From JAFGHJ01 sp964534175 (GTDB taxonomy: Bacteria; Hydrothermota; UBA3072): 64,000 nt of DNA. The position numbers were made by a program, and so were the translations under genes. Below are positions 18,335 to 27,021 of this stretch, piece by piece (the stretch's first letter is position 1; each line of letters starts with the position of its first letter). Location of the stretch: contig CAZHNS010000005.1 of the NCBI GenBank assembly GCA_964534175.1, positions 1 to 64,000 on the forward strand, in the 5' to 3' direction. The notes beneath the pieces are model-generated. The model was not told where the DNA came from, searched no databases, and saw only the letters and a program-made list of their open reading frames with translations.

Positions 18335-19275
18335 ATCTGAGGAAGATTTTTAAATTCAGGGAAGCGGGTATATTATTTGCGCTCCTGTTTATTTGGCTGG
18401 TTACGGCTATAATAAATCCTCGTTTTCTTTCTTCATATAATCTTCAATTACTTTCAAGGCAGATAGCAGTTTTTGGTCTTATTGCTATTGGAGAAACTTT
18501 TGTGATACTTACGGGAGGGATAGATCTTTCTCCTGGGTCCGTAATTGTTTTAACTTCTGTGCTTGTGGCTTATTTTATTTCTAGTGGTATGGGAATTTTT
18601 GCCGCAATTATTCTAACCCTCCTAATTGCAATAGTAATTGGAATCTGGCATGGATTTTTTGTTACAAAACTTAAAGTTCCCCCCTTCATTATAACTTTGG
18701 GTACTTTTGCCATGGGAAGAGGGCTTGCTACAGCTATCACTAAAGGTCAGCAGGTCATGATTACTCAGGAATCTTTTTCTTATATTTGGGATGGGATGAT
18801 TTTTGGGTTTATTCCTTTTCCTGTACTGATTCTTATAGTTGTTTCTGGTATTTCGATTTTCTTTCTTAGTCGAACTGTTTACGGTAGACATATCTATGCT
18901 GTGGGAGGAAATATAGAAGCAGCAAGGCTTTCTGGTATAAATGTTGATGGTACTCGAATACTTGTTTATGCTCTTTCCACGGTTATGGCTGGAATTGTTG
19001 GTATATTAATTGCCTCAAGATTAGAACAGGGCAATCCCAATGTGGGGGAAACTTATGAAATGTATGCTATAGCGGCTTCAGTTATAGGAGGAACGAGTTT
19101 ATTTGGAGGAATCGGTACCATAGTGGGGGCTTTAATAGGTGCGGGAATCTTGACCGCCGTGTGGAAATCTCTTCAGTTACTCGAAATATCCTCATATTGG
19201 CATCAGGTAATTCTCGGTGTCATAATTGTAATTGCGGTAACTATTGATGTTTTACGTAAAGAAATAAAAAAGTAA
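18331..19275 (+). CDS. Sugar ABC transporter permease (RbsC/XylH family)
   Basis: A 314-residue permease with about eight to ten membrane segments. LTGGIDLSPGSVIVLTSV, GFFVTKLKVPPFIITLGT, YGRHIYAVGGNIEAARLSGI and ASVIGGTSLFGG are hallmarks of the ribose/xylose/galactose branch. The start is TTG at 18331, overlapping the xylB TGA (TTGA), so translation is probably coupled; no ATG lies nearby. Position between xylB and xylA indicates a xylose (or other pentose) importer. Confidence 0.93.
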   Translation: MNLRKIFKFREAGILFALLFIWLVTAIINPRFLSSYNLQLLSRQIAVFGLIAIGETFVILTGGIDLSPGSVIVLTSVLVAYFISSGMGIFAAIILTLLIAIVIGIWHGFFVTKLKVPPFIITLGTFAMGRGLATAITKGQQVMITQESFSYIWDGMIFGFIPFPVLILIVVSGISIFFLSRTVYGRHIYAVGGNIEAARLSGINVDGTRILVYALSTVMAGIVGILIASRLEQGNPNVGETYEMYAIAASVIGGTSLFGGIGTIVGALIGAGILTAVWKSLQLLEISSYWHQVILGVIIVIAVTIDVLRKEIKK

Positions 19276-19286
19276 AGGAGGTTAAT

Positions 19287-20285
19287 ATGTGTAAAATTTT
19301 AAAAGCATTATTTTTTATTATGGTTGTTGTTATTTTTGGTCTTTCTTCCGGGTGTAAAACAGAAGAAATTCATTATGGAGTATTGGGAAAATGTATTGGA
19401 CCTTACTGGGAAGTTGTTAAGAAAGGCGCTGAAGATGCGGGAAGTGAATTAAATGTAAAAGTTACGGTCTTCTTGCCTCAGAAAGAAGATATTCCCAAGC
19501 AGGTAGAAACAGTCGAGACATGGATTTCTATGGGTTTTACAGCTATGGCTATCGCTCCTTCAGATCCTGAGGCTCTTGTTTCTCCTATTAATTCAGCTTT
19601 GGAAAGAGATATTCCTGTTCTCACAATAGATACCGATTCTCCCAATTCTAATAGAATATGTTATATAGGTACCAATAATTATACAGCAGGCAAAATTGCG
19701 GGAGAAAAAATGGCTGAGATACTGGATGGTAAAGGTAAAGTTGCCATAGCGACCGGATCTCTTACTGCTATGAATTCTATCGAACGCATGAAAGGTTTCG
19801 AAGATGCGATTAAAGAATACCCGGAAATAGAAATAATTAAACCTATTCTCTGTGATAATGAAGAAACTTCAAAGGCTGTAGAGCTTGCAGAAACAGCAAT
19901 ACTGAATAATCCGGATTTGGACGCTTTTTTTGGTGTTTATGTGTTTAATGGTCCTTCTGCCGCAAAAGCTGTTAAATCAGCTGGCAAAGAGGGTGAAATA
20001 AATATTGTTTGCTTCGATGTAACCGACGAACATTTGAAGTTAATAAATGAAGGATTAATTGATGCTACAATTGCGCAAAAGCAGTATATGATGGGATACG
20101 AAGGAGTAAAGATACTTCATAAAATAAATGAGAATGGTTTAGAGGCCGCGCTTGATTCCCTTCCACAAAACGAAGAAGGTGACTATATAATTGATACAGG
20201 TGTTGACGTTGTAACTAAGGAAAATCTTGGAGAGTATCTTAAACAAATGGATGAATGGGGTGTTGAACATACCTTTGAGCTGTGA
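19287..20285 (+). CDS. Sugar ABC transporter substrate-binding lipoprotein
   Basis: A 332-residue periplasmic-binding-protein type I of the RbsB/XylF class. The signal peptide ends at the lipobox SSGCKTEE, so the protein is a membrane-anchored lipoprotein. Conserved parts are YGVLGKCIGPYWEVVKKGAEDAG, AIAPSDPEALVSPINSAL, DIPVLTIDTDSP, YIGTNNYTAGKIAGEKMAE, and IDATIAQKQYMMGYEGVKIL. An AAAGGAGG site precedes the ATG. Its last codons overlap the GTG start of the ATPase gene. Xylose as ligand is inferred from the operon. Confidence 0.92.
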   Translation: MCKILKALFFIMVVVIFGLSSGCKTEEIHYGVLGKCIGPYWEVVKKGAEDAGSELNVKVTVFLPQKEDIPKQVETVETWISMGFTAMAIAPSDPEALVSPINSALERDIPVLTIDTDSPNSNRICYIGTNNYTAGKIAGEKMAEILDGKGKVAIATGSLTAMNSIERMKGFEDAIKEYPEIEIIKPILCDNEETSKAVELAETAILNNPDLDAFFGVYVFNGPSAAKAVKSAGKEGEINIVCFDVTDEHLKLINEGLIDATIAQKQYMMGYEGVKILHKINENGLEAALDSLPQNEEGDYIIDTGVDVVTKENLGEYLKQMDEWGVEHTFEL

Positions 20286-21796
20286 GTAAAGAAGTTCTTC
20301 TGCGGATGGAGAAAATCACCAAGGCTTTTCCCGGTGTAAAAGCTTTGGATGAAGTCGCTCTCGAAGTATATAAGGGTGAAGTGCTCGCACTTGTGGGAGA
20401 AAACGGAGCGGGGAAAACAACTTTAATGGAAATTTTGAATCCTCATCCTGCTCCCACAGGCTTTTACAAGCAAGACAGTGGAAGGGTGTTTTTTGAGGGC
20501 AAAGAAATAAATCTTCGTAGCCCTCTGGAAGCTCAGAAATTAGGTATAAGTTTTATTCATCAACATTTCAACCTCGCTCCGAATCTTTCAGTTTGTGAAA
20601 ATGTACTCCTGGGCAGACTACCTCAAAAAGCAGGTTTTCTGGGTGTACTGGATAGAAGCGAAATGTATAAAATGGCTTCGGTATATTTGGATAAACTCGG
20701 AGTGAAATTTTCGGCCAATGCTCTTACAGGGGAATTAGGAGTAGCCCAGAAACAAATGGTTGAAATAGCTAAAGCGCTATCGGTCGATGCTAAACTTTTG
20801 ATAATGGATGAACCCACAGCTCCTCTTACGGATAACGAAGTAGATAAACTATTTACGATTGTTAACAAACTTAAGGAAGAAGGTATAACTTTTATTTTTG
20901 TTACTCATAAATTAAGTGAAGTTTTTAAAATGTGCGACCGTATCGTAGTCCTCCGAGATGGAAAAAATGCGGGAAGTTTATATACAAAAGACGCAACCGA
21001 GGAAAAAATAACTCAGATGATGGTTGGAAGAGATTTAAAAATGTTTCCCGAGAGAGAAACAAAGATTGGAAAAAAGATTTTTGAAGTTAAAAATTTGACA
21101 AAAAAAGGGTTAATAGAAAACGTGAGTTTCGATGTAAAAAAAGGAGAAATACTGGGTTTATACGGTCTTGTGGGAGCAGGAAGAACGGAAACAATTAGAA
21201 CAATATTTGGTGTCGATAAATTAGATAAAGGAGAAATATATATAGAAGAAGAAAAAGTATCAATAAAATCTCCGGCCGATGCTATAAATAAAGGACTTGG
21301 ATTTGTACCCGAAGATAGGCAGTCTCAGGGTCTTGTCCCTCTTATGAGTATAAAAGAGAATATAACGCTTCCTGTCCTTGACCGGATTTCGAGAAATAAA
21401 GTCATTAAGGAAAAAGAAGAAAAAAAGATAGTAGCTAAATATATAGATGAGTTAAAAATAAGTCCCGGAGATCCTTCTTCTCTAGTAAAAGGATTATCCG
21501 GAGGTAACCAGCAGAAGGTTGTTATTGCTAAGTGGCTCGCTTCAAGTCCGAAAATTCTTATTTTAGATGAGCCAACCAGAGGTATAGATGTAGGGGCAAA
21601 GGCTGAAATACACTTCCGAATTTCCTTACTTGCTTTACATGGCTTGGGGATTATTATTATATCATCAGAGCTGCCGGAAATAATTAAAATGAGTGACCGG
21701 ATTCTTGTGATGGCAGAAGGTAAAATAACGGGAGAATTTTTACGTAAAGATGCTACGGAAGAAAAAATAATCGGCTGTGCTGTTAAGGAAAACTAG
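20282..21796 (+). CDS. Sugar ABC transporter ATP-binding protein, two ABC domains
   Basis: A 504-residue tandem ATPase of the RbsA/XylG class. Domain 1 has Walker A GENGAGKTT, signature-region VAQKQMVEIAKAL and Walker B LLIMDEPTAPL. Domain 2 has the usual degenerate Walker A GLVGAGRTE, signature LSGGNQQKVVIAKWL and ILILDEPTRGIDVG. The start is GTG at 20282, overlapping the previous TGA (GTGA). Two oddities: Walker A has Thr where this branch usually has Ser (both bind magnesium), and the segment after it (NPHPAPTGFYKQDSG) replaces the usual short SG..PDSG loop with a proline-rich insertion. It should power the permease at 18331. Confidence 0.93.
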   Translation: MSKEVLLRMEKITKAFPGVKALDEVALEVYKGEVLALVGENGAGKTTLMEILNPHPAPTGFYKQDSGRVFFEGKEINLRSPLEAQKLGISFIHQHFNLAPNLSVCENVLLGRLPQKAGFLGVLDRSEMYKMASVYLDKLGVKFSANALTGELGVAQKQMVEIAKALSVDAKLLIMDEPTAPLTDNEVDKLFTIVNKLKEEGITFIFVTHKLSEVFKMCDRIVVLRDGKNAGSLYTKDATEEKITQMMVGRDLKMFPERETKIGKKIFEVKNLTKKGLIENVSFDVKKGEILGLYGLVGAGRTETIRTIFGVDKLDKGEIYIEEEKVSIKSPADAINKGLGFVPEDRQSQGLVPLMSIKENITLPVLDRISRNKVIKEKEEKKIVAKYIDELKISPGDPSSLVKGLSGGNQQKVVIAKWLASSPKILILDEPTRGIDVGAKAEIHFRISLLALHGLGIIIISSELPEIIKMSDRILVMAEGKITGEFLRKDATEEKIIGCAVKEN

Positions 21797-21824
21797 CATG
21801 CTAAATTTTTAAGGAGAGTGGAAT

Positions 21825-23144
21825 ATGGCAAAGAAGTACCTAAAAGATATAAAAAAGATTAAGTTCGAAGGCAAGAAATCAAAAAATCCCTTAGCCTTTA
21901 AGTTTTATAACCCGGATGAGAAAATTAATGGAAAGACGATGAAGGAACATCTTAGGTTTGCAGTAGCTTACTGGCATACGTTTAGAGGCGAAGGCGGAGA
22001 TCCTTTTGGTAGTGCAACAGTAAGTAGACCATGGGAGGATTTTTCGGATGAGATCGATGTAGCCAAAGCAAGAATGGATGCCGCTTTCGAGCTTTTCGAA
22101 ATTCTCGGAATGCCTTATTTTTGTTTTCACGATAGGGATATTGCACCGGAAGGCGATACACTTGCCGAGACAAATAAGAATCTCGACATTATAGTTAGTC
22201 ACATAAAGGAACATATGAAGGATAGCGAGACAAAGTTGCTCTGGGATACAGCTAATCTTTTTTCCAACCCGAGATTTATGCATGGCGCGGCTACTTCTCC
22301 GTATGCGGATGTTTTTGCTTATGCCGCTGCCCAGGTGAAGAAAGCTCTGGAAGTAGGAAAAGAACTTGGTGCCGAGAATTATGTGTTCTGGGGCGGAAGA
22401 GAGGGATATGAAACCCTTCTTAATAACGATATGAAATTGGAGCTTGATAATCTGGCTCGTTTCCTTCGCATGGCTTGTGATTATGCTGAGAAAATCGGAT
22501 TTGATGCACAGTTCCTTATAGAGCCGAAACCGCATGAGCCGACAAAACATCAGTATGATTTTGATTCCGCGACAGTTATAGGATTCCTGAAGAGTTATGA
22601 TCTTGTCGATAAATTTAAGCTTAATATCGAAGCGAATCACGCGACTTTAGCAAGGCATACGTTCCAGCATGATTTAAGAGTAGCGAGAATTAATGGTCTT
22701 TTAGGAAGTATTGATGCCAATAGGGGAGATCTTCTTCTTGGATGGGATACGGATCAGTTTCCTGCAGATATATATTCCACGACTCTTGCTATGTATGAAG
22801 TAATTAAAAACGGCGGTCTTCATAGAGGCGGTTTGAATTTTGACGCGAAGGTCAGAAGGAGCTCATTCGAAATAGAAGACCTTGTATATGCTCATATTTC
22901 TGGTATGGATTCCTTTGCCAAGGCTTACAAGGTAGCAGATAGCCTGATCAAAGGCGGAGAAATCGATAACTTTGTAAAAGAAAGATATTCAAGCTATTCC
23001 AGTGGTATAGGTAAATCGATTGTTTCGGGAAAAGAAAATTTCGAATCTCTTGAAAAATATGCACTTTCAAAAGGAGAACCGACAAAGAAGTCAGGAAGAC
23101 AGGAATTCCTCGAGATAATACTCAACAGTTATCTTTTTGAGTAA
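21825..23144 (+). CDS. xylA: Xylose isomerase
   Basis: A 439-residue TIM-barrel isomerase interconverting D-xylose and D-xylulose, almost the length of E. coli XylA (440). His102 and Asp105 in FCFHDRDIAPEGDTL correspond to the catalytic pair, VFWGGREGYETLLN and FLIEPKPHEPTKHQYDFD supply metal ligands, and the HATLARHTFQHDLRVA and GSIDANRGDLLLGWDTD segments complete the site. An AAGGAGAG site precedes the ATG. It is the last gene of the xylB-permease-SBP-ATPase-xylA operon and is followed by a rho-independent terminator. Confidence 0.97.
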   Translation: MAKKYLKDIKKIKFEGKKSKNPLAFKFYNPDEKINGKTMKEHLRFAVAYWHTFRGEGGDPFGSATVSRPWEDFSDEIDVAKARMDAAFELFEILGMPYFCFHDRDIAPEGDTLAETNKNLDIIVSHIKEHMKDSETKLLWDTANLFSNPRFMHGAATSPYADVFAYAAAQVKKALEVGKELGAENYVFWGGREGYETLLNNDMKLELDNLARFLRMACDYAEKIGFDAQFLIEPKPHEPTKHQYDFDSATVIGFLKSYDLVDKFKLNIEANHATLARHTFQHDLRVARINGLLGSIDANRGDLLLGWDTDQFPADIYSTTLAMYEVIKNGGLHRGGLNFDAKVRRSSFEIEDLVYAHISGMDSFAKAYKVADSLIKGGEIDNFVKERYSSYSSGIGKSIVSGKENFESLEKYALSKGEPTKKSGRQEFLEIILNSYLFE

Positions 23145-23174
23145 TTTTTAAATCCATCCTTTCTGGGTAAAAAA

Positions 23175-23202
23175 GCCTCACTAATTTAGTGGGGCTTTTT
23201 TT
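23175..23202. terminator. Bidirectional rho-independent terminator of xylA
   Basis: A 9-bp stem, GCCTCACTA / TAGTGGGGC with an ATT loop, followed by TTTTTTT and preceded by AAAAAA. It lies between convergent xylA and GH115, whose stop codon touches the T-run. Confidence 0.85.
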
Positions 23203-26128
23203 ATTTGTGAAAACTTTCCGGTGGACCGAGATAAGAGTTTGGTATTTCCTCGGTTTCTACAACTATTTTTTGCAACACTAATCCCGGGTCGACCATCCAG
23301 AATTTTAAAGTATGTTCGCCCGGATTAGCAATTGAATGATTTGAAGTTATAATTTTTATATTTTCCATTACCGCTTGATTCCAGGTAGGAGGATACTTCC
23401 AGTCCGGAATCGTGTCATTTTTATGGACGTTCATTATTTGTGGTTGTTCATCATCGAAAGAAATCCCATAATGAAGTCCTTCGGTATTATGGAAATTTTG
23501 TGTAGGAGAGAAGTATGCTTTTACTTTGACTTCCCCGCTGTTAAAAAGGTACATTTTATACTCTACATGTGGACTGTCACCACTTGGTATCTGCTTTTTG
23601 GTGGTAACTGGAACGGGTGTTATTCCCGATAGCGTTCGGCCTATATTGGGAATAGTTAACCAGCGGATATTGCCTTTTCCCACTGCTTTAGTATAGTGTT
23701 CGGCTTCCATAGAAACATAATTGTTGCTTTCAACAAAGCCCTCTATTTCTTCCGGTCTGGGTGATTCTGGGTTGTTAATCGTAGCTTTTACAGTAACCTG
23801 CGTATTGTCAGCCCCCGTTATTTTAATCGAGGCTGAATTTTTACCTTTAGGAGCTTTTTCCCAGTTTATACTGATCCAGATACGGGTTTCTTTATCGATT
23901 GTACCTTTTTTTTCAGATACTATTACCCAGGATTTTTCGCAATCTATTTTGAAGTCGAAGGGGATAGTTCCGCGATTAAAAATTTCTATATAATATTTCT
24001 GCTGATTGTAGCAATCGAATTCAGGTAATAAGGCTTCACTTTTCTCTTCTGGCCACCAGTTATCCGAGCCCTCGATTGCAACGCCCATTTCTGCGATGTT
24101 TGGTATCTTTATTTCCTTGACCACAGGCATTATATTTTCCGGAGGATTATTCCAGCTGGTATAGCCAATGTGTGATTGGGACATCATGTGATTCCATTTA
24201 CCATTGGCCATTTTTGTGTGATAATATTCTGTTAATTCGGCGTCTTTGGCAAATAGCTTTTTGACTCCCTGCGCCATAGTATTTGTTGCTGCACGCCCCT
24301 GTTTTGCATACAAGTAATTTTTTCCTACTAGGAAATGCATTTCATTGAGATTCGCGCATGCTTTTACGGGGAATAATACTAACTGATAATAGGCATCTTT
24401 ATACTCTGAGGGTAATTTTTGATAAATATCTTCAGCTTCAACAGCTATTTCGTTGTAGTCGGCTACAATCCTTTCTGCTTCTCTGTAATTGATAAGACTG
24501 TAGGTAAGAGAATCAATAGATTCAGGCTTTCTCCGTGAATTGTATTTTGTATACTTTGTTAAAATATCGGCTATTTCACTTGCGTATTTGTCACCGAACT
24601 GTTGTCTTGCCCATAGTTTTGTGTATTCGGGTAATCTGCTTGCGGGCAATTTGCCTGGATTCCAGGCGTAATCCAGGAAAAATTGAGTTGGGAATTCCAT
24701 CGGTTTTATATCGCCAACGTTTACGATCCAGATTTCCTCGACCCCGTAACGGTAAGATAAGTGCATTTGTTCCCATATTCTTGATATTTGATTGGTGTTT
24801 AACCATCTGTAGCTTCTTGGTCCTCCGACGAAATCAAAGTGGTAGTACATCCCGTAACCGCCTTTACGCGGAGGGGCACCTAATTTAGGGAGTCTTCTCA
24901 CATTGCCCCAGTTATCGTCGCATAAAAGTAAAGTTACATCTTCAGGAACAGTCATTCCCTTATCGTAATAATCCTGTACTTCTTTATATAGAGCCCAATC
25001 TTGAGGAGTTGCAGAAGCAGGCTTACCGGTTACTTCTTCGATAATCTCTCGCTGGTCTTTTACTATTCGCTCCAATAGTGCAATTGCGGTTCCCTCGGTC
25101 ATGGGTTCATCGCCGTCTCCTCTCATCCCTATGGTAACTATGCTTTCGAAGTCGTCCATCCTACGTATGCCCTCTCGCCAGAATTCCTTTAACCTTTCTT
25201 CATTTAATTCATAGTTCCATCTACCCGAACCATAGCGTCTCCATTCGTCGTGTGCTCTCATTAGCGGTTCATGATGAGATGTTCCTATTACCACGCCCAA
25301 TTCGTCAGCTAATTTTGGGTTTTCAGGGTCATCATCATAAAAAGCTTTTCCCCACATGGCTGGCCAGAGATAATTACCTTTCATTCTAAGTATTAGTTCA
25401 AATACTCTTTCGTAAAATTTTGAATTAAAGCCACCGAATGTTTCACGAACCCAACCCAAAAGCGCAGGATCTTCATCGTTTATGAATATTCCTCTGTATT
25501 TTACTGCAGGTTCGCCCAGAGTGTGAGGTTCAGGTGAAACGTAAAGATTTTTCTTTTTTTCGACAGGAACGTCTGCCCAGTAGTACCAGGGAGAAACGCC
25601 GATTTTTTCAGATAGGTCAAACATTCCGTATATTGTGCCACGCTTATCGCTTCCGGTAATAACAAGGGCTCTATCGATACCGGGTAATGGTTTTTCAACA
25701 ACCAGTACTAAAAATGTTTCCCATTTTTCCGAAATACCTTCTGCATTTATTTTTTTCTCCTTCACTAATTTATCGATTATTGTACTTTTCCCGAGTGTTC
25801 CAATTATTACTATTTCTTTTGACTTTGGAACTTCATCTACGAATATTTCCGGTTTGGAGTCTGTCACTTTTTCAATATCTGCCTGAAAAAGCTTTGCCAC
25901 TTTTATTACTCCTGAATAGTCATCAGAACTTAGGTATAATGGTGCGGATTTTCCTGAATAAGAAAGAGGAAAACGTCCTTCTCCTCCTGTGACGGAAATG
26001 TATGAAGCGATATCAATTGACTTTTTAGCGGCCGAGCAGGATGTAATTAGAACGAGAAAAAGTAGCATTAAGTATAAAAGTTTTCCGGAATGATAATTGT
26101 AATCTGAAATATTATATTTAATTTTCAT
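23201..26128 (-). CDS. GH115 xylan alpha-1,2-glucuronidase, lipoprotein
   Basis: A 975-residue enzyme of GH115, which removes (4-O-methyl)glucuronic acid from xylan. The N-terminus has a long n-region and then the lipobox LITSC (Cys31), so it is a surface or periplasmic lipoprotein. Family regions are KYRGIFINDEDPALLGW, MKGNYLWPAMWGKAF, GVVIGTSHHEPLMRAHDEW, LLLCDDNWGNVRRLP, GMYYHFDFVGGPRSYRWLNT, and a C-terminal beta-sandwich domain with SMEAEHYTKA. Length is typical. It converges with the xylose operon, linking side-chain removal to pentose use. The promoter at 26142-26169 would give only about seven leader bases before this ATG; an in-frame ATG at 26068 would leave a poor signal peptide, so I keep 26128. 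Confidence 0.92.
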   Translation of the reverse strand: MKIKYNISDYNYHSGKLLYLMLLFLVLITSCSAAKKSIDIASYISVTGGEGRFPLSYSGKSAPLYLSSDDYSGVIKVAKLFQADIEKVTDSKPEIFVDEVPKSKEIVIIGTLGKSTIIDKLVKEKKINAEGISEKWETFLVLVVEKPLPGIDRALVITGSDKRGTIYGMFDLSEKIGVSPWYYWADVPVEKKKNLYVSPEPHTLGEPAVKYRGIFINDEDPALLGWVRETFGGFNSKFYERVFELILRMKGNYLWPAMWGKAFYDDDPENPKLADELGVVIGTSHHEPLMRAHDEWRRYGSGRWNYELNEERLKEFWREGIRRMDDFESIVTIGMRGDGDEPMTEGTAIALLERIVKDQREIIEEVTGKPASATPQDWALYKEVQDYYDKGMTVPEDVTLLLCDDNWGNVRRLPKLGAPPRKGGYGMYYHFDFVGGPRSYRWLNTNQISRIWEQMHLSYRYGVEEIWIVNVGDIKPMEFPTQFFLDYAWNPGKLPASRLPEYTKLWARQQFGDKYASEIADILTKYTKYNSRRKPESIDSLTYSLINYREAERIVADYNEIAVEAEDIYQKLPSEYKDAYYQLVLFPVKACANLNEMHFLVGKNYLYAKQGRAATNTMAQGVKKLFAKDAELTEYYHTKMANGKWNHMMSQSHIGYTSWNNPPENIMPVVKEIKIPNIAEMGVAIEGSDNWWPEEKSEALLPEFDCYNQQKYYIEIFNRGTIPFDFKIDCEKSWVIVSEKKGTIDKETRIWISINWEKAPKGKNSASIKITGADNTQVTVKATINNPESPRPEEIEGFVESNNYVSMEAEHYTKAVGKGNIRWLTIPNIGRTLSGITPVPVTTKKQIPSGDSPHVEYKMYLFNSGEVKVKAYFSPTQNFHNTEGLHYGISFDDEQPQIMNVHKNDTIPDWKYPPTWNQAVMENIKIITSNHSIANPGEHTLKFWMVDPGLVLQKIVVETEEIPNSYLGPPESFHK

Positions 26129-26141
26129 TTCTTTGTTGAGT

Positions 26142-26169
26142 ATAATAAATATTTTCCTCTGAATGTCAA
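26142..26169 (-). promoter_or_regulatory. Promoter of the GH115 gene
   Basis: On the minus strand, TTGACA (26164-26169), a 16-base spacer and TATTAT (26142-26147). The start codon lies only 13 bases beyond the -10 box, so the mRNA would be nearly leaderless. Confidence 0.6.
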
Positions 26170-26267
26170 GGCATGTTTTAAACTACGCTATTCGCTAAAA
26201 AATAAAGAAAGGGGATATGGAGTGTAAAGCGGTTAGCCGAGAGCGGTTTCCGATCTAAGACCTAAAT

Positions 26268-26843
26268 TCAGTCAAGTCTAGGTTTGCAGAGAATTTCTTT
26301 TACTTTTAAGTCGAAGAAACTCTGGGTGTTAGCTGGCTTTAAAACTAAGGCGGTGTCTGCCCCTCTTCCCGTTCCGGAAATCGAAATCGCATCTTTTTCT
26401 GTGTTTATAAACCCCGCGTCTGCCGCCATAAGTGTAATTTCGCAACCCACTTTCATTCCTTCCCCTAGAATGCGAAGCGTGTTGGCTACTATATCGTCGA
26501 GCTCATAAGTTTTAAATTGTTTTCTGACTGCTCTTCCTAATCCACCGAATGAATGCAGACAGGTCAGCACAACCGCACCCATATCCTCGAGTTCTTTTCT
26601 CGTTTCCTCTGGCATTTCCTGTTCATTTGGATTGTTAAATCCGGTAGAATGGGTTACTATAATAGGATTGTAGTCTTTAAAAACTTCTATCGCTTCAAGG
26701 GCTGTATATCCTCCGGTTGATGCTATGAGTATTTGTTCGATTCCCAGTTCCTGTGCTCGTTTTAAAGCGATTTGAAGAGTTCTGTCTGTATTTATTTTTC
26801 CCGGTTCTTCAAAATAAACCGTATTCACGGAAATTTCTGCCAT
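26268..26843 (-). CDS. Stand-alone pyruvate kinase C-terminal (alpha/beta) domain protein
   Basis: A 191-residue protein resembling the isolated pyruvate-kinase C-terminal domain family (archaeal MTH1675-like proteins). Visible features are YFEEPGKINTDRTLQIALKRAQ, ILIASTGGYTALEAIEVF, IIVTHSTGFNNPNEQEMPEE and ISISGTGRGADTALVLKPAN. In pyruvate kinases this domain binds effectors; the isolated version has no established reaction to my knowledge. The start has AAGGAGG in front. It follows the nnrDE-adh pair on the same strand after 174 bases and may have its own AT-rich promoter. Confidence 0.8.
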   Translation of the reverse strand: MAEISVNTVYFEEPGKINTDRTLQIALKRAQELGIEQILIASTGGYTALEAIEVFKDYNPIIVTHSTGFNNPNEQEMPEETRKELEDMGAVVLTCLHSFGGLGRAVRKQFKTYELDDIVANTLRILGEGMKVGCEITLMAADAGFINTEKDAISISGTGRGADTALVLKPANTQSFFDLKVKEILCKPRLD

Positions 26844-26929
26844 ACGGCCTCCTTATTAATAATATTAATATTAATACAAAAAATAAATTTCGCAAATGTT
26901 TAACCACCACCTACATCAAAATTTTTATC

Positions 26930-26954
26930 ACACAAAGACACAAAGAACGCAAAG
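26930..26954. repeat. Degenerate array ACACAAAG
   Basis: ACACAAAG ACACAAAG AACGCAAAG, two octamers and one nonamer in tandem, in the gap between the pyruvate-kinase-like gene and adh. Confidence 0.6.
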
Positions 26955-26989
26955 CTCCCACGCCTAGCACTAAAATTTTATTTTTTTTA

Positions 26990-27021
26990 CAATTTAACTA
27001 TTCAACAATTTAACCACTCAA
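26990..27021. repeat. Octamer array running into the adh stop codon
   Basis: Four octamers in strict phase, CAATTTAA CTATTCAA CAATTTAA CCACTCAA. The last one includes the stop codon of the minus-strand dehydrogenase. Read on the minus strand it has the same TTNA-rich pattern as 57852-57891. Confidence 0.65.

Noticed and set aside
21891..22640. 249-codon minus-strand frame opposite xylA
   Set aside because: Antisense of a well-conserved gene; no ribosome site and no recognisable domain.
26860..26880. AT-only palindrome TAATATTAATATTATTAATA upstream of the pyruvate-kinase-like gene
   Set aside because: Low-complexity AT sequence of this kind is expected by chance here.
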